Source: Nonomuraea helvata (lineage in GTDB: Bacteria; Actinomycetota; Actinomycetes; Streptosporangiales; Streptosporangiaceae). Taken from it: 64,000 nt of DNA. Below the pieces are notes generated by a model. That model did not search any database. It worked only from the letters and a program-made list of their open reading frames with translations, and was not told the DNA's origin. The stretch's first letter is position 1; each line of letters opens with the position of its first letter. Made by a program: the position numbers and the translations under genes. This document shows, piece by piece, positions 25,587 through 34,179 of the stretch. The stretch spans positions 434,001 through 498,000 of the forward strand of contig NZ_BAAAXV010000005.1 in the NCBI RefSeq assembly GCF_039535785.1, given 5' to 3'.

Positions 25587-26527
25587 AGGTCTACGAGGCC
25601 GCGGACATCAGGCGGGCGGTCGGCTTCGGCGACCTGGTCGAACCGGTCGCGCGGGCGTTCGCCGACCACAGCCGCGGGCTCGGCGAGGCGGCGATCTCGG
25701 TGCTCGCGCCCGCGGGCGAGAACGGCGACGTGCATGTGAAATCCGCCTGGCTGCCCGGGCGTCCGGTCTTCATCGTCAAGGTCGCCTCCTGGTTCGCCGC
25801 CCGATCTCCTGCGGGCAGCGGCTTCGTCGCCGTGCTCGACGGCGAACGCGGTGACCTGCTGGCCGTGCTGCGGGACGAGCATCACCTCAGCGACGTGCGT
25901 ACCGCCGCCGCCGGAGCGCTCGCCACCCGGCTGCTGGCCAGGCCGCACGCGCGCACGCTCGCCGTGCTCGGCACGGGCCTGCAGGCGCGCCTGCAGGTGC
26001 TGGCCGCCGTGGCGGAGCGGCCGTTGGAGGCGGTCGTGATCTGGGGCAGGCGCGAGGGGGCCGCCCACGCGCTGCGGGCGGCGCTCGCTGAGCGGATACC
26101 GCAGGTGTCGGTGACGGTGGCGGCGCGACCCGATCTGGCGGTCCACGACGCGGACGTGATCGTCACCGCGACGGCCGCCCGTGAGCCTGTGCTGCGCGGC
26201 TCGTGGCTGCGGCCGGGCCAGCACGTCACCGCTGTCGGCGCGGACGACCCGGGCAAGGCCGAGCTCGACCCTGACTGTTTCGCCCGGGCCGACCTGCTCG
26301 TCGTGGACAGCCGCGCCGAGGCGCCCCTGTTCGCGGGCGACCTGATCGGGGCCGTGTCGGCGGGCGCCGTCACGGCGGACGGCTGCGTGGAGATCGGCGA
26401 TCTGGTCCTGGGCCGTCACCCCGGCAGGCAGAGCCCGGCGCAGATCACCGTGGCCAAGTTCATCGGGCTGGGCGTGCAGGACCTGGCCGCCGCCGAGCTC
26501 ACCATGACCCGTCTGGAGCCGAGATGA
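25583..26527 (+). CDS. Ornithine cyclodeaminase / mu-crystallin family protein
   Basis: A 314-residue NAD(P)-dependent enzyme of the OCD/mu-crystallin family. Substrate-site Lys is in FIVKVASWF, the Rossmann motif is LAVLGTGLQARLQ, and the GADDPGKAELD segment follows the nucleotide domain. Family reactions include ornithine to proline, ketimine reduction and amino-acid dehydrogenation. The strict ornithine-binding pattern was not checked, so the reaction is open. GTG start overlapping the phzF stop by 4 nt. Confidence 0.87.
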   Translation: MKVYEAADIRRAVGFGDLVEPVARAFADHSRGLGEAAISVLAPAGENGDVHVKSAWLPGRPVFIVKVASWFAARSPAGSGFVAVLDGERGDLLAVLRDEHHLSDVRTAAAGALATRLLARPHARTLAVLGTGLQARLQVLAAVAERPLEAVVIWGRREGAAHALRAALAERIPQVSVTVAARPDLAVHDADVIVTATAAREPVLRGSWLRPGQHVTAVGADDPGKAELDPDCFARADLLVVDSRAEAPLFAGDLIGAVSAGAVTADGCVEIGDLVLGRHPGRQSPAQITVAKFIGLGVQDLAAAELTMTRLEPR

Positions 26528-26838
26528 TCGCACGCACCTGGTCCGGCCGCGTCCCTCACCACCACGCCGACGGCTTCGCGGCGCACCTGCTGGACACCGG
26601 GGTGGCCGAGGCCGCCTCGACGCCCGGCAACCGCGGCGCTCAGGTGCTGCACGCCGCCTTCGACGACCACGTCGAGTTCCGGCTCATCACCTACTGGGAG
26701 TCGTGGGAGGCGATCCGCCACTTCGCGGGTGACGACGTCTCCAGGGCCGTGCTCTATCCGGGCGACGAGCGTTATGAGCTGACGCCTTCGCCCTCCGTCG
26801 AGCACCATCACGTCCTCACTGGAGGCTGCGCCACATGA
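26524..26838 (+). CDS. Small monooxygenase-like ferredoxin-fold protein (ABM-like)
   Basis: A 104-residue protein. The pattern IARTWSGRVPHHHADGFAAHLLDTGV ... VEFRLITYWESWEAIRHFAGDD resembles antibiotic biosynthesis monooxygenase-type dimeric alpha/beta barrels, which act on small substrates without cofactors or serve structural roles. Starts and ends with 4-nt ATGA overlaps, so it is co-translated with its neighbours and must function with them. Confidence 0.72.
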   Translation: MIARTWSGRVPHHHADGFAAHLLDTGVAEAASTPGNRGAQVLHAAFDDHVEFRLITYWESWEAIRHFAGDDVSRAVLYPGDERYELTPSPSVEHHHVLTGGCAT

Positions 26839-27974
26839 ACGTCGCGTTCACCGGAGGGTACGTCGTCCCGGTCGACGGCGATCCCGTCGAGGGCGGCACC
26901 GTGCTGATCAGGAACGGCAAGATCGTCGCTGTCGGGGCGCGGATCCCGGTGCCCGATGACGTCCAGGTCGTCGACGCCGCCGGGCTCTGGGTACTGCCCG
27001 GGTTCGTCGAGGCCCACTCGCACCTGGGCATCGACGAGGAGGGCGAGGGCTGGTCCGGCGACGACCTGAACGAGGCGACCGAGCCCAACGGCGCCCGCCT
27101 GCGCGCGCTCGACGCCGTCAACCCGGCCGACCCCGGGTTCACCGACGCGCTGTCGGGCGGCGTCACCACCGCCGCGGTGCTGCCGGGCTCGGCCAACCCC
27201 ATCGGCGGGCAGGCCGTCGCCCTGAAGTGCCACGGCCGTACGGTCGACGACATGGTGCTGCGCGAGCCTGTCGCGGTGAAGAGCGCGCTCGGCGAGAACC
27301 CCAAGCGGGTGCACGGGAACCACGGCCGGCTGCCCTCCACCCGCCAGGGCACCGCCGCGGTCATCCGCGACGCCCTGACCAGGGCCCGCGACTATCGCGC
27401 GCGCAGGCCGCAGGAGAGCGATCCGACGCTGGAGGTGCTGGCCAGGGTGCTCGACGGCGAGCTGCCCTGGTGGCAGCACGCCCACCGGGCCGACGACATC
27501 GGCACCGCCCTCCGCCTGGCCGACGAGTTCGGACACCGGCTGGTCGTCCACCACGGCACCGAGGCCCACCTGCTGGCCGACCTCCTGGCCGAACGGCAGA
27601 TCCCTGTCGTCAGCGGCCCGCTGACCACCGGGCGCGGCAAACCGGAGCTGCGCAACCGCACCCCGCGCAGTCCCGCGCTGCTCGCCGCGGCCGGAGTGAC
27701 GCTCGCGCTGACCACCGACCACAACTCGGTGCCCATCCAGTACCTGGTTCACCAGGCCACGATCGCGGTCAAGGAGGGGCTGGACCGGCGGACCGCGCTG
27801 CGGTCGATCACCGCCACCCCGGCCGCGCTGCTCGGACTCGGCGACCGCGTCGGCGCGCTACGGCCCGGACTCGACGGTGATGTGGTGCTGTGGTCGGGTG
27901 ATCCGCTGGACACCATGAGCCGGGCCGTGCGCGTCCACATCGACGGCAGGGAGGTCTACCGGTACGTGGACTGA
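26835..27974 (+). CDS. Amidohydrolase (imidazolonepropionase-like)
   Basis: A 379-residue metal-dependent amidohydrolase. The N-terminal sandwich is followed by PGFVEAHSHLG (the HxH metal site), SGGVTTAAVLPGSANPIGGQ, LVVHHGTEAH (third metal His), LALTTDHNSVP (catalytic Asp) and a C-terminal GALRPGLDGDVVLWSGDP. This matches the imidazolonepropionase-related group with ring-opening or amide hydrolysis activity. Last gene of the phzF operon. Its substrate is likely the product of the OCD-like or PhzF step, which is inference from gene order. Confidence 0.87.
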   Translation: MNVAFTGGYVVPVDGDPVEGGTVLIRNGKIVAVGARIPVPDDVQVVDAAGLWVLPGFVEAHSHLGIDEEGEGWSGDDLNEATEPNGARLRALDAVNPADPGFTDALSGGVTTAAVLPGSANPIGGQAVALKCHGRTVDDMVLREPVAVKSALGENPKRVHGNHGRLPSTRQGTAAVIRDALTRARDYRARRPQESDPTLEVLARVLDGELPWWQHAHRADDIGTALRLADEFGHRLVVHHGTEAHLLADLLAERQIPVVSGPLTTGRGKPELRNRTPRSPALLAAAGVTLALTTDHNSVPIQYLVHQATIAVKEGLDRRTALRSITATPAALLGLGDRVGALRPGLDGDVVLWSGDPLDTMSRAVRVHIDGREVYRYVD

Positions 27975-27975
27975 C

Positions 27976-28458
27976 TCACGAGGCGCCCGCGCCCGGCCGG
28001 CGCACCATGAAGACGTCGACCGGGTCCTGGGCCTCCACGGTGAACCCGTGACGCTCGTACAGCCGCCGGGCGGCACTGCCCTGGAGGACGTTCAGGCGGA
28101 CGGGCACGCCGTCGGCATCGGCCTGACTCAGCACGGCCCGCAGGACAGCCGATCCGATCCCCCGGCCCTGCAGGCCCGGATCGAGATAGAAATGCTCCAG
28201 CCAGCGCCCGTCCTCGGCCGGGCGCACGGCGACGCAGCCCGCGAAGGCACCGGCGGCCACGATGACCGAGGTGTGCTGCGGGGCGAAGGCATCCCGCAGC
28301 CGCTGCCGGACCCGATGCTCGTCGAACCGTCCCAGCCGCTCCAGGTCCGGGCGCATCACCGTCGCCCGCAGCTCCGCGATCGCCTCAACGTCCGTCGGCT
28401 CCGCCGAACGCAGCGCCCATTCCACGGGACGGCCCGGCCCCCTCGCATTCGTATCCAT
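27976..28458 (-). CDS. GNAT-family N-acetyltransferase
   Basis: A 160-residue GNAT. Acetyl-CoA binding motif A reads DPGLQGRGIGSAVLRAVL and motif B shows RLNVLQGSAARRLYERHGFTVEAQ. Substrate unknown. It converges on the amidohydrolase gene with a 1-nt gap. Confidence 0.87.
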   Translation of the reverse strand: MDTNARGPGRPVEWALRSAEPTDVEAIAELRATVMRPDLERLGRFDEHRVRQRLRDAFAPQHTSVIVAAGAFAGCVAVRPAEDGRWLEHFYLDPGLQGRGIGSAVLRAVLSQADADGVPVRLNVLQGSAARRLYERHGFTVEAQDPVDVFMVRRPGAGAS

Positions 28459-28492
28459 GGTCGAAGTATCCCAATGACCCGTTTTAACCTAT

Positions 28493-29398
28493 TTACCGGT
28501 CGTCTACAGGGGCCCCGGCCCAGTCCGGCAGCGGTTCGCACCTGCTCCTCCACTCCGGCGGCAGGTGAACGTCCTCGGCGGCCGCGACGATGCCGCCGAC
28601 GATGGCGCACGTGGTGTCGACGTCCCCGCCGGCCGCCGCGGTGGTCCACATGGCCGCCTCGAAGTCGTGGCGCTCGCGGGCCGCCACCCAGAGGGTGAAC
28701 GGGACCGTGTCGTGAGCGGCGACCTGCCGCCCGTTCCCGAGCATCCGGGCGGCAAGTGCGGGGTCGCTGATGGTGAGGAGCTGCCGCGCCTCGGTGATGC
28801 CGTCGTGGATCATGCCCGCGGGCACGTGTTCCCTGATCCGGTCGAGGAAGCGACCGGCGGGAAGATCGGGTTCTGTGGCGGTTACGGCCGTGGCCACGGC
28901 GACGGCTACGGCGCCGGCCACCGCTTCGGGATGAGTGTGGGTGACCTGTGCCGACAGGGCGGCCTGTCGGACGACGTGCGCCAGGTCACCGGCGAACCAG
29001 GCGCCGAGCGGCGCCACGCGCATCGCGGCACCGTTGCCCCACGAGCCCTTGCCGTCGAAGAGCTCCGCGGAAAGCGAGCGCCAGTCGCCTCCTTCGCGGA
29101 CCAGCCGGAGCAGCCGGTTCGTCGACGGGCCGTAGCCGCGGTCGAAGTCATGGCGCGCGGCGAAACTCGCCGCGAGCCTGTCCTGGTCGATGGCGCCGTG
29201 GTCGGCCAGGACGCGATAGATGGAGGACGCCATCTCGGTGTCGTCCGTCCACTGCCATGGGCCGGGTGGAAGGTGACGGGAAGAGAGTGCGTGGTGATTG
29301 GCCGGTACGAAGAACTGGGAACCGAAGGCGTCGCCGAGAGCCAGGCCGAGGAGAGAGGCCGTGGCCCGCGCGGGAAGCTGAGCTGACATCACTCTCAT
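28493..29398 (-). CDS. ADP-ribosylglycohydrolase (ARH/DraG family)
   Basis: A 301-residue DraG-like hydrolase. Metal-binding motifs are clear: GLALGDAFGS near residue 20, TDDTEMASS at about residue 50 (magnesium ligands) and GGDVDTTCAIVGGIVAA near residue 260. Removes ADP-ribose from proteins or related N-glycosidic compounds. The start could be the ATG three codons later. It is divergent from the LacI pair and has no obvious ADP-ribosyltransferase partner in the window. Confidence 0.88.
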   Translation of the reverse strand: MRVMSAQLPARATASLLGLALGDAFGSQFFVPANHHALSSRHLPPGPWQWTDDTEMASSIYRVLADHGAIDQDRLAASFAARHDFDRGYGPSTNRLLRLVREGGDWRSLSAELFDGKGSWGNGAAMRVAPLGAWFAGDLAHVVRQAALSAQVTHTHPEAVAGAVAVAVATAVTATEPDLPAGRFLDRIREHVPAGMIHDGITEARQLLTISDPALAARMLGNGRQVAAHDTVPFTLWVAARERHDFEAAMWTTAAAGGDVDTTCAIVGGIVAAAEDVHLPPEWRSRCEPLPDWAGAPVDDR

Positions 29399-29475
29399 TG
29401 TGGCCGGTCGTGGGCGCCGTCGCTGTAGATCAAAACTGAATGCTGGCAGGCGCTGCCGTGACCTACGCTGTACGC

Positions 29476-30459
29476 ATGCGCGTGACGATGCGGGAGGTCG
29501 CGGATCGGGCCGGTGTCTCGATCAAGACCGTCTCCCGTGTGGTGAATGGCGAACCTCACATCCGTCCGGAGAAGGTGCGGCGGGTGCACGCGGCGATCGA
29601 CGAGCTCGGCTGGGTCCCCAACCGGACCGCCAGGACGCTCAGGACCGGCCTGGTCGGCATGGTGGGCATCGCCGTCACCGAGCTGCGCCGCCCGTATCTC
29701 GCGGGTCTCGTCGAGGCGCTCGTCACGGAGGCGGATCGCTACGGAATGCTGGCCGCGGTCGAGCCGACGCACGGCGATCCGGCCCGGCTGGAGGCGGTGC
29801 TCGCCGCCCGGGGGAAGGCGTTCGACGGCGTGGTGGTCATCGGTCCGGCCACGCTGGTCACCGACGGGCTGGACGACCGCCCGGTGGTCGCCGTGCAAGG
29901 CGGCGCGGCCCTGATGGACAGCACAGTGGACAGCGTCGATGAGGACGTCGCGGAGGCGGCGGCGCTGGTGGCTCGCCACCTCGCCGTCATGGGGCGCTCC
30001 CGCCCGGCTCTGCTCGGAGCGGACCAGGCCCGGATGTGCGCGGCTCTCGCCGGGTCCGGCATCGACCCGGCCGCCGTACCGTACGTGGACCTCGGTGAGG
30101 TGGCCGACCGGCGCGCGGGCGCGCGGGCCGCCGTACAGGTGCTGGAGCGGCATCCGGACGTGGACGCGCTGCTCTGCGTCAACGACGAGGTGGCGCTCGG
30201 GGCGCTCGCGGCGCTCGTCAAGCACGGGGTGAACGTCCCGGGACGGGTGGCGGCCATCGGCTACGGCAACCTGGAGGACGGGCGGTTCTCGACGCCGTCG
30301 CTCACCACGATCGACCCCGGGGCGGCCCGGCTGGCGCGCGGCGCGCTGGAGCTGCTGGCCGATCGCCTCGCCGGTACGGCCCCGCGGCAGCCGCGCGCGC
30401 TCGTGTCACCCGTCGAGCTGGTACGGCGTGAGTCCACGCTCGGCCGGGACCCGCGATGA
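29476..30459 (+). CDS. LacI-family transcriptional regulator (first of an overlapping pair)
   Basis: About 327 residues. HTH at the extreme N-terminus (VTMREVADRAGVSIKTVSRVVNGEPHI) followed by the hinge helix and a sugar-binding PBP domain (FDGVVVIGPATL; VDALLCVNDEVALGALAAL). ATG at 29476 gives a normal LacI start; no ribosome-binding site is evident, so a leaderless transcript is possible. Its last codon overlaps the ATG of a second LacI gene. Located upstream of the arabinoside transporter; it is the likely repressor of that locus together with the second regulator. Confidence 0.87.
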   Translation: MRVTMREVADRAGVSIKTVSRVVNGEPHIRPEKVRRVHAAIDELGWVPNRTARTLRTGLVGMVGIAVTELRRPYLAGLVEALVTEADRYGMLAAVEPTHGDPARLEAVLAARGKAFDGVVVIGPATLVTDGLDDRPVVAVQGGAALMDSTVDSVDEDVAEAAALVARHLAVMGRSRPALLGADQARMCAALAGSGIDPAAVPYVDLGEVADRRAGARAAVQVLERHPDVDALLCVNDEVALGALAALVKHGVNVPGRVAAIGYGNLEDGRFSTPSLTTIDPGAARLARGALELLADRLAGTAPRQPRALVSPVELVRRESTLGRDPR

Positions 30460-31475
30460 AGCGCCCGACGCTCGCGGATGTCGCCACGCTGGCCGGCGTC
30501 TCGGCGAAGACCGTGTCCAACGTCCTTCTCGGCCGCCCGCACGTCTCGGCCGCCACCCGGGCCAAGGTCCAGGCCGCGATCGAGGAGGCCGGCTACGAGG
30601 CGGGACACGCCACGAGCCAGGCCGGGCGTGGGCTCGCCTCCGGCCGGACCGGCAGGATCGCGGTCGTCGTGCCGAACCTCTACCAGCCGTACTTCGCGGA
30701 GCAAGCCGAGCGGCTCATCCTCGCCCTGGCCGAGCGCGGGTTCACCACCACGCTCCGGATCGCCCATGACAGGGCGGGCGAGCGCGACGCGGTCCTCGGC
30801 GTGACCACCGCCGACGTCGACGGCGTGATCATCTGCCCGCACCACCTGAGCGACGAGCAGCTCGCCGGTGCCGCCCCACGGCGCCCGGCGGTGGCACTCG
30901 GCGGCGCTCCGATCAAGGCGCTGGACTGCGTGTTGATGGCGGAGTACGCGGGCTTCCTGGCGATCACCCGGCACCTGCTCGCCACGGGCCGGCGTAAGCT
31001 CGCGTTCGTGTGGAACGGTCCGGTCGGCGCCGCCCCGACCGGAGACCGGTACGCCGGGTTCCTCGCCGCCCTGGAGGAGCACGGCATCGAGCATGACCCG
31101 TCGCTCGTCGCCAACAGCTCCGACTGGGACCGCAGGGCCACGGGTTACGAGGCGATGGTGGGGCTGCTGCGGCGCTGCGGCCCCCGGTTCGACGCCGCGG
31201 TGTGCGTCAACGACACGATGGCCGTGGGCGTGCTGAAAGCCCTGCGCACGCACGGGATCCGCGTCCCCGAGGACGTCGCGGTCACCGGCTTCGACGACAC
31301 GGACGAGGGCGAGTTCACCATCCCGTCGCTGTCGTCGGGGAGCCCTGATCAGGGCTCCATGGTGGACGCCGCCGTCCGCCTGCTCATCGAGCGCCTCGAC
31401 GGCTACGACGGCGCGGCCCGGCAGGTGCACACCGGCACACACCTGCTGATTCGCGACTCGTCCGCGTCGGCCTGA
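30456..31475 (+). CDS. LacI-family transcriptional regulator (second of an overlapping pair)
   Basis: A 339-residue LacI protein: HTH PTLADVATLAGVSAKTVSNVLLGRPHVS, then effector domain (GRIAVVVPNLYQPYFAEQAERL, FDAAVCVNDTMAVGVLKAL, VAVTGFDDTDEGEFTIPSL). ATGA overlap with the preceding LacI gene makes them one transcript. It lies 140 nt before the sugar ABC transporter operon on the same strand. The two proteins share architecture but differ in sequence, so they are not a recent duplication. Together they could form a hetero-regulatory unit or sense two sugars. Confidence 0.9.
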   Translation: MKRPTLADVATLAGVSAKTVSNVLLGRPHVSAATRAKVQAAIEEAGYEAGHATSQAGRGLASGRTGRIAVVVPNLYQPYFAEQAERLILALAERGFTTTLRIAHDRAGERDAVLGVTTADVDGVIICPHHLSDEQLAGAAPRRPAVALGGAPIKALDCVLMAEYAGFLAITRHLLATGRRKLAFVWNGPVGAAPTGDRYAGFLAALEEHGIEHDPSLVANSSDWDRRATGYEAMVGLLRRCGPRFDAAVCVNDTMAVGVLKALRTHGIRVPEDVAVTGFDDTDEGEFTIPSLSSGSPDQGSMVDAAVRLLIERLDGYDGAARQVHTGTHLLIRDSSASA

Positions 31476-31525
31476 CCCACTCTTCACTCCTTGTCGGGTC
31501 GCTTGTCATCTTGATTGTCTCGTCA

Positions 31526-31562
31526 TTGACATCGCTGAACGGCCGCCCCTAACATCGCTGAA
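31526..31562 (+). promoter_or_regulatory. Promoter of the arabinoside operon with a repeated ACATCGCTGAA element
   Basis: TTGACA (31526-31531), 18-bp spacer, TAACAT (31550-31555): a near-consensus housekeeping promoter, with transcription expected to begin around 31562, about 55 nt before the lipoprotein gene. The 11-mer ACATCGCTGAA occurs twice (31529-31539 and 31552-31562), 23 bp apart, one copy over the -35 and one over the -10. Two helical turns between identical half-sites suggests a regulator binding on the same DNA face, plausibly one of the LacI proteins. Confidence 0.55.
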
Positions 31563-31615
31563 ACATTCACTGAGATCCGGGTCACACCCCTCCGTCCCCC
31601 CGTAGGAGGACCCCC

Positions 31616-33214
31616 ATGGCCACTTCACCGTTTCTGTCCCGCCGTGCCTTCGTCGTCGCGGCCGGCCTCACCGCACTCGCCGGCTGCTCCGGCAAGAACT
31701 CCGCAAGCGATCCGGGCACCTTGCGGATCGCTGTCACCAAGCATCCGTTGACCAAGCCGATGAGCACGATGGAGTGGCCCAAACAGCTGGAGAAGATCGC
31801 GGGCGTGAAGATCCAGTGGCAGGAGATCTCCGCCGACTGGGACCAGAAGAAGTCCACCATGCTGGCGGCCGGCGACGTGCCCGACCTGATCATCGGAACG
31901 AACTCGATCACGAATGCCGACCTGGGCACGTACCGGACGCTGTTCGAGAACCTGAGCGACGACCTGGACGCGCTGCCGAACGTGAAGGCGCTGTTCGCGG
32001 CGAAACCACAGCTGAAGTCGATGGCCACGCTGACCGGCGGCGAGATCTACGCGATCCCGGGCTACAAGCGGTTCTGGCCGACGACCGTCATCCACCAGTA
32101 CATCAACAAGCAGTGGCTCGACCGTCTCGGCCTGGACATGCCGACCACCTGGGACGAGCTGTTCACGGTACTCGTCGCGTTCAAGGAACAGGACGCGAAC
32201 GGGAACGGCGACACGAACGACGAGATCCCGATGGACTGGTCGCCGGTCGGCACGGGCGGCTTCGGGTACTTCCAGCCCAGCGTGCTGCTCGGCAGCGTCG
32301 GCCTGCCGATCGCGGGCGGCGGCGGCCAGGGCTACTTCCTCCAGGACGGCAAGGTCGGCAACTTCCTCGTCGACGACCGCTACAAGCGGGTGATCCAGTT
32401 CCTCCATCGCTGCTACGCCGCGGGCCTGGTCAGCAAGAACGTCATGACGCAGGACTACTCGGCCTACCAGGCGGTCGGCCGCGGCTCCGGCAAGGTGGCC
32501 CGGGTCGGCTTCAGCTGGGGCTGGACGGCCAGCGACCGGTTCGGCGCCCAGCTGGCGGACCAGTACGTCGCGATGCCGCCGCTGCTCGCGGAGGCCGGGC
32601 AGACGACACCGGTGACCTGGTCGTACGACTCCTACAACGAGAACTTCCCGGCCAACCAGATCCTCGTGTCCGCGAAGGCGAGCAACAAGCAAGCGGCGCT
32701 CAAGATCGTCAACGCCTTCTACGACAAGGAGATGTCGCTGCAGGTGCTGTTCGGCGATCTCGGCAAGTACGTCAAGAAGGTCAGCGACAAGGAGTACGAG
32801 GTCCTTCCGCCGGCCGACCCCAAGACCGACCCGTCGACCTGGAAGTGGACGGTCACCATCGCCGACAACGGCCCGGTCTGGATCCGGGACGACATCGACG
32901 TGAAGCTGCCGAGCGACCTGGACGAGGCCGTCGAGCAGACGAAGCCGCTGCAGAAGGCGCTGGCGAACATGGACGTGGACAAGGACGTCTACCCGTTCCA
33001 GTTCATCCAGATGAAGCCTGAGGACACCAACCAGCTGGCGCTGAACAACACCACGATGCTCAACTCCACGATGACGAAGTTCGCCGAGTGGATCACCAAG
33101 GGCGGCGTCGAGGATCAGTGGGACACGTACGTCCAGCAGGTCCAGAGCTCCGGCCTGCAGAAGAACATCGAGATCTACCAGCGCTACTACGACGAGTACG
33201 CGAAGACGCGCTGA
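31616..33214 (+). CDS. Sugar ABC transporter substrate-binding lipoprotein (LplA-like)
   Basis: A 532-residue extracytoplasmic solute-binding protein. The signal has SRRAF (possible Tat) and the lipobox LAGC with lipidated Cys24. The size and the ATTR-rich PBP fold (IQWQEISADWDQKKSTMLAAGDVPDLIIG) match the large LplA/YtcQ-type binding proteins that serve rhamnogalacturonan or arabinan oligosaccharides. It contains a DANGNGDTNDEIP calcium-loop-like insert typical of that group. First gene of the five-gene importer/GH127 operon; it overlaps the next gene at TGATG. Confidence 0.9.
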   Translation: MATSPFLSRRAFVVAAGLTALAGCSGKNSASDPGTLRIAVTKHPLTKPMSTMEWPKQLEKIAGVKIQWQEISADWDQKKSTMLAAGDVPDLIIGTNSITNADLGTYRTLFENLSDDLDALPNVKALFAAKPQLKSMATLTGGEIYAIPGYKRFWPTTVIHQYINKQWLDRLGLDMPTTWDELFTVLVAFKEQDANGNGDTNDEIPMDWSPVGTGGFGYFQPSVLLGSVGLPIAGGGGQGYFLQDGKVGNFLVDDRYKRVIQFLHRCYAAGLVSKNVMTQDYSAYQAVGRGSGKVARVGFSWGWTASDRFGAQLADQYVAMPPLLAEAGQTTPVTWSYDSYNENFPANQILVSAKASNKQAALKIVNAFYDKEMSLQVLFGDLGKYVKKVSDKEYEVLPPADPKTDPSTWKWTVTIADNGPVWIRDDIDVKLPSDLDEAVEQTKPLQKALANMDVDKDVYPFQFIQMKPEDTNQLALNNTTMLNSTMTKFAEWITKGGVEDQWDTYVQQVQSSGLQKNIEIYQRYYDEYAKTR

Positions 33215-34179
33215 TGACGGAGACTCTTGTCGCAGCCCGCAAGCCGGTGGCGGCCGACGTCCGGAGGCGCTCCGGTCCGAGGGTTGTCCGCCATGTCGGC
33301 AGGTACTGGCAACTGTGGCTCATGGTCCTGCCGGCCGTGGGGTTCGTCGCCGTGTTCATGTACGTCCCGATGTACGGGATCCAGCTGGCCTTCCGCGAGT
33401 TCGACTTCACCGCGGGCCTCGCCGGCGGGCAATGGGCCGGGCTGAAGTACTTCCAGCAGTTCTTCGACAGCCCGCTGTTCTGGCCGTTGCTGCGGAACAC
33501 GTTCGTCATCGCCATCACCACGCTCGTGGTGGGGTTCCTCGCACCCATCCTGCTGGCGCTGATGATCAACCAGATCGCCGGCGGCCGCCGCAAGAAGTTC
33601 ATGCAGACGGCGACGTACCTGCCGCACTTCATCTCGATCGTCGTCATCGTCGGCATGCTGCAGGCGTTCCTCAACCCGTCCACGGGGCTGCTCACCCAGG
33701 TCTCCGCCTTCTTCGGTCTCAGCGAGGTGAACTTCCTCGGCGACACGTCGGCCTTCGTGCCGGTGTACGTGATCTCCGACGTGTGGCAGCACTGCGGGTG
33801 GAACAGCATCATCTACCTCGCCGCGCTGTCGCGGGTCGATCCCGCGCTGTACGAGGCGGCCAAGGTGGACGGCGCGAACCGGATGCAGCTCATCCGGCAC
33901 GTCGACGTCCCGAGCATCGTGCCGACCATGGTGATCCTGCTCATTCTCACCATGGGCGGTGTGCTGAACACCGGTTTCGAGAAGGTGTGGCTGATGCAGA
34001 ACACCCTGAACCTGCCGGTGTCCGAGGTCATCGCCACGTACGTCTACAAGATCGGCATATTCAGCACGCAGTTCAGCTACGCCACCGCGATCGGCCTGTT
34101 CAACACGGTCATCAACTTCGTGTTCCTGATCGCCGCGAACGCGATCGCCCGCCGTGTGTCGAACTGGAGTCTGTGGTGA
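33214..34179 (+). CDS. Sugar ABC transporter permease (LplB-like)
   Basis: A 321-residue permease with six helices. The EAA loop reads YEAAKVDGANRMQLIRHVDVPSIVPTM, the site where the ATPase docks. N-terminus is basic. Typical of LplB/YteP, partner of LplA-type binding proteins. Start codon overlaps the previous stop (TGATG), and its stop overlaps the next gene (GTGA). No ATPase is encoded in this operon; such importers usually share MsmX/MsiK. Confidence 0.92.
   Translation: MTETLVAARKPVAADVRRRSGPRVVRHVGRYWQLWLMVLPAVGFVAVFMYVPMYGIQLAFREFDFTAGLAGGQWAGLKYFQQFFDSPLFWPLLRNTFVIAITTLVVGFLAPILLALMINQIAGGRRKKFMQTATYLPHFISIVVIVGMLQAFLNPSTGLLTQVSAFFGLSEVNFLGDTSAFVPVYVISDVWQHCGWNSIIYLAALSRVDPALYEAAKVDGANRMQLIRHVDVPSIVPTMVILLILTMGGVLNTGFEKVWLMQNTLNLPVSEVIATYVYKIGIFSTQFSYATAIGLFNTVINFVFLIAANAIARRVSNWSLW

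Noticed and set aside
29476..31475. One of the LacI genes as CebR for the TGGGAGCGCTCCCA boxes
   Set aside because: No such box lies near these genes, and they adjoin an arabinoside, not cellobiose, importer. A CebR gene is more likely outside the window.
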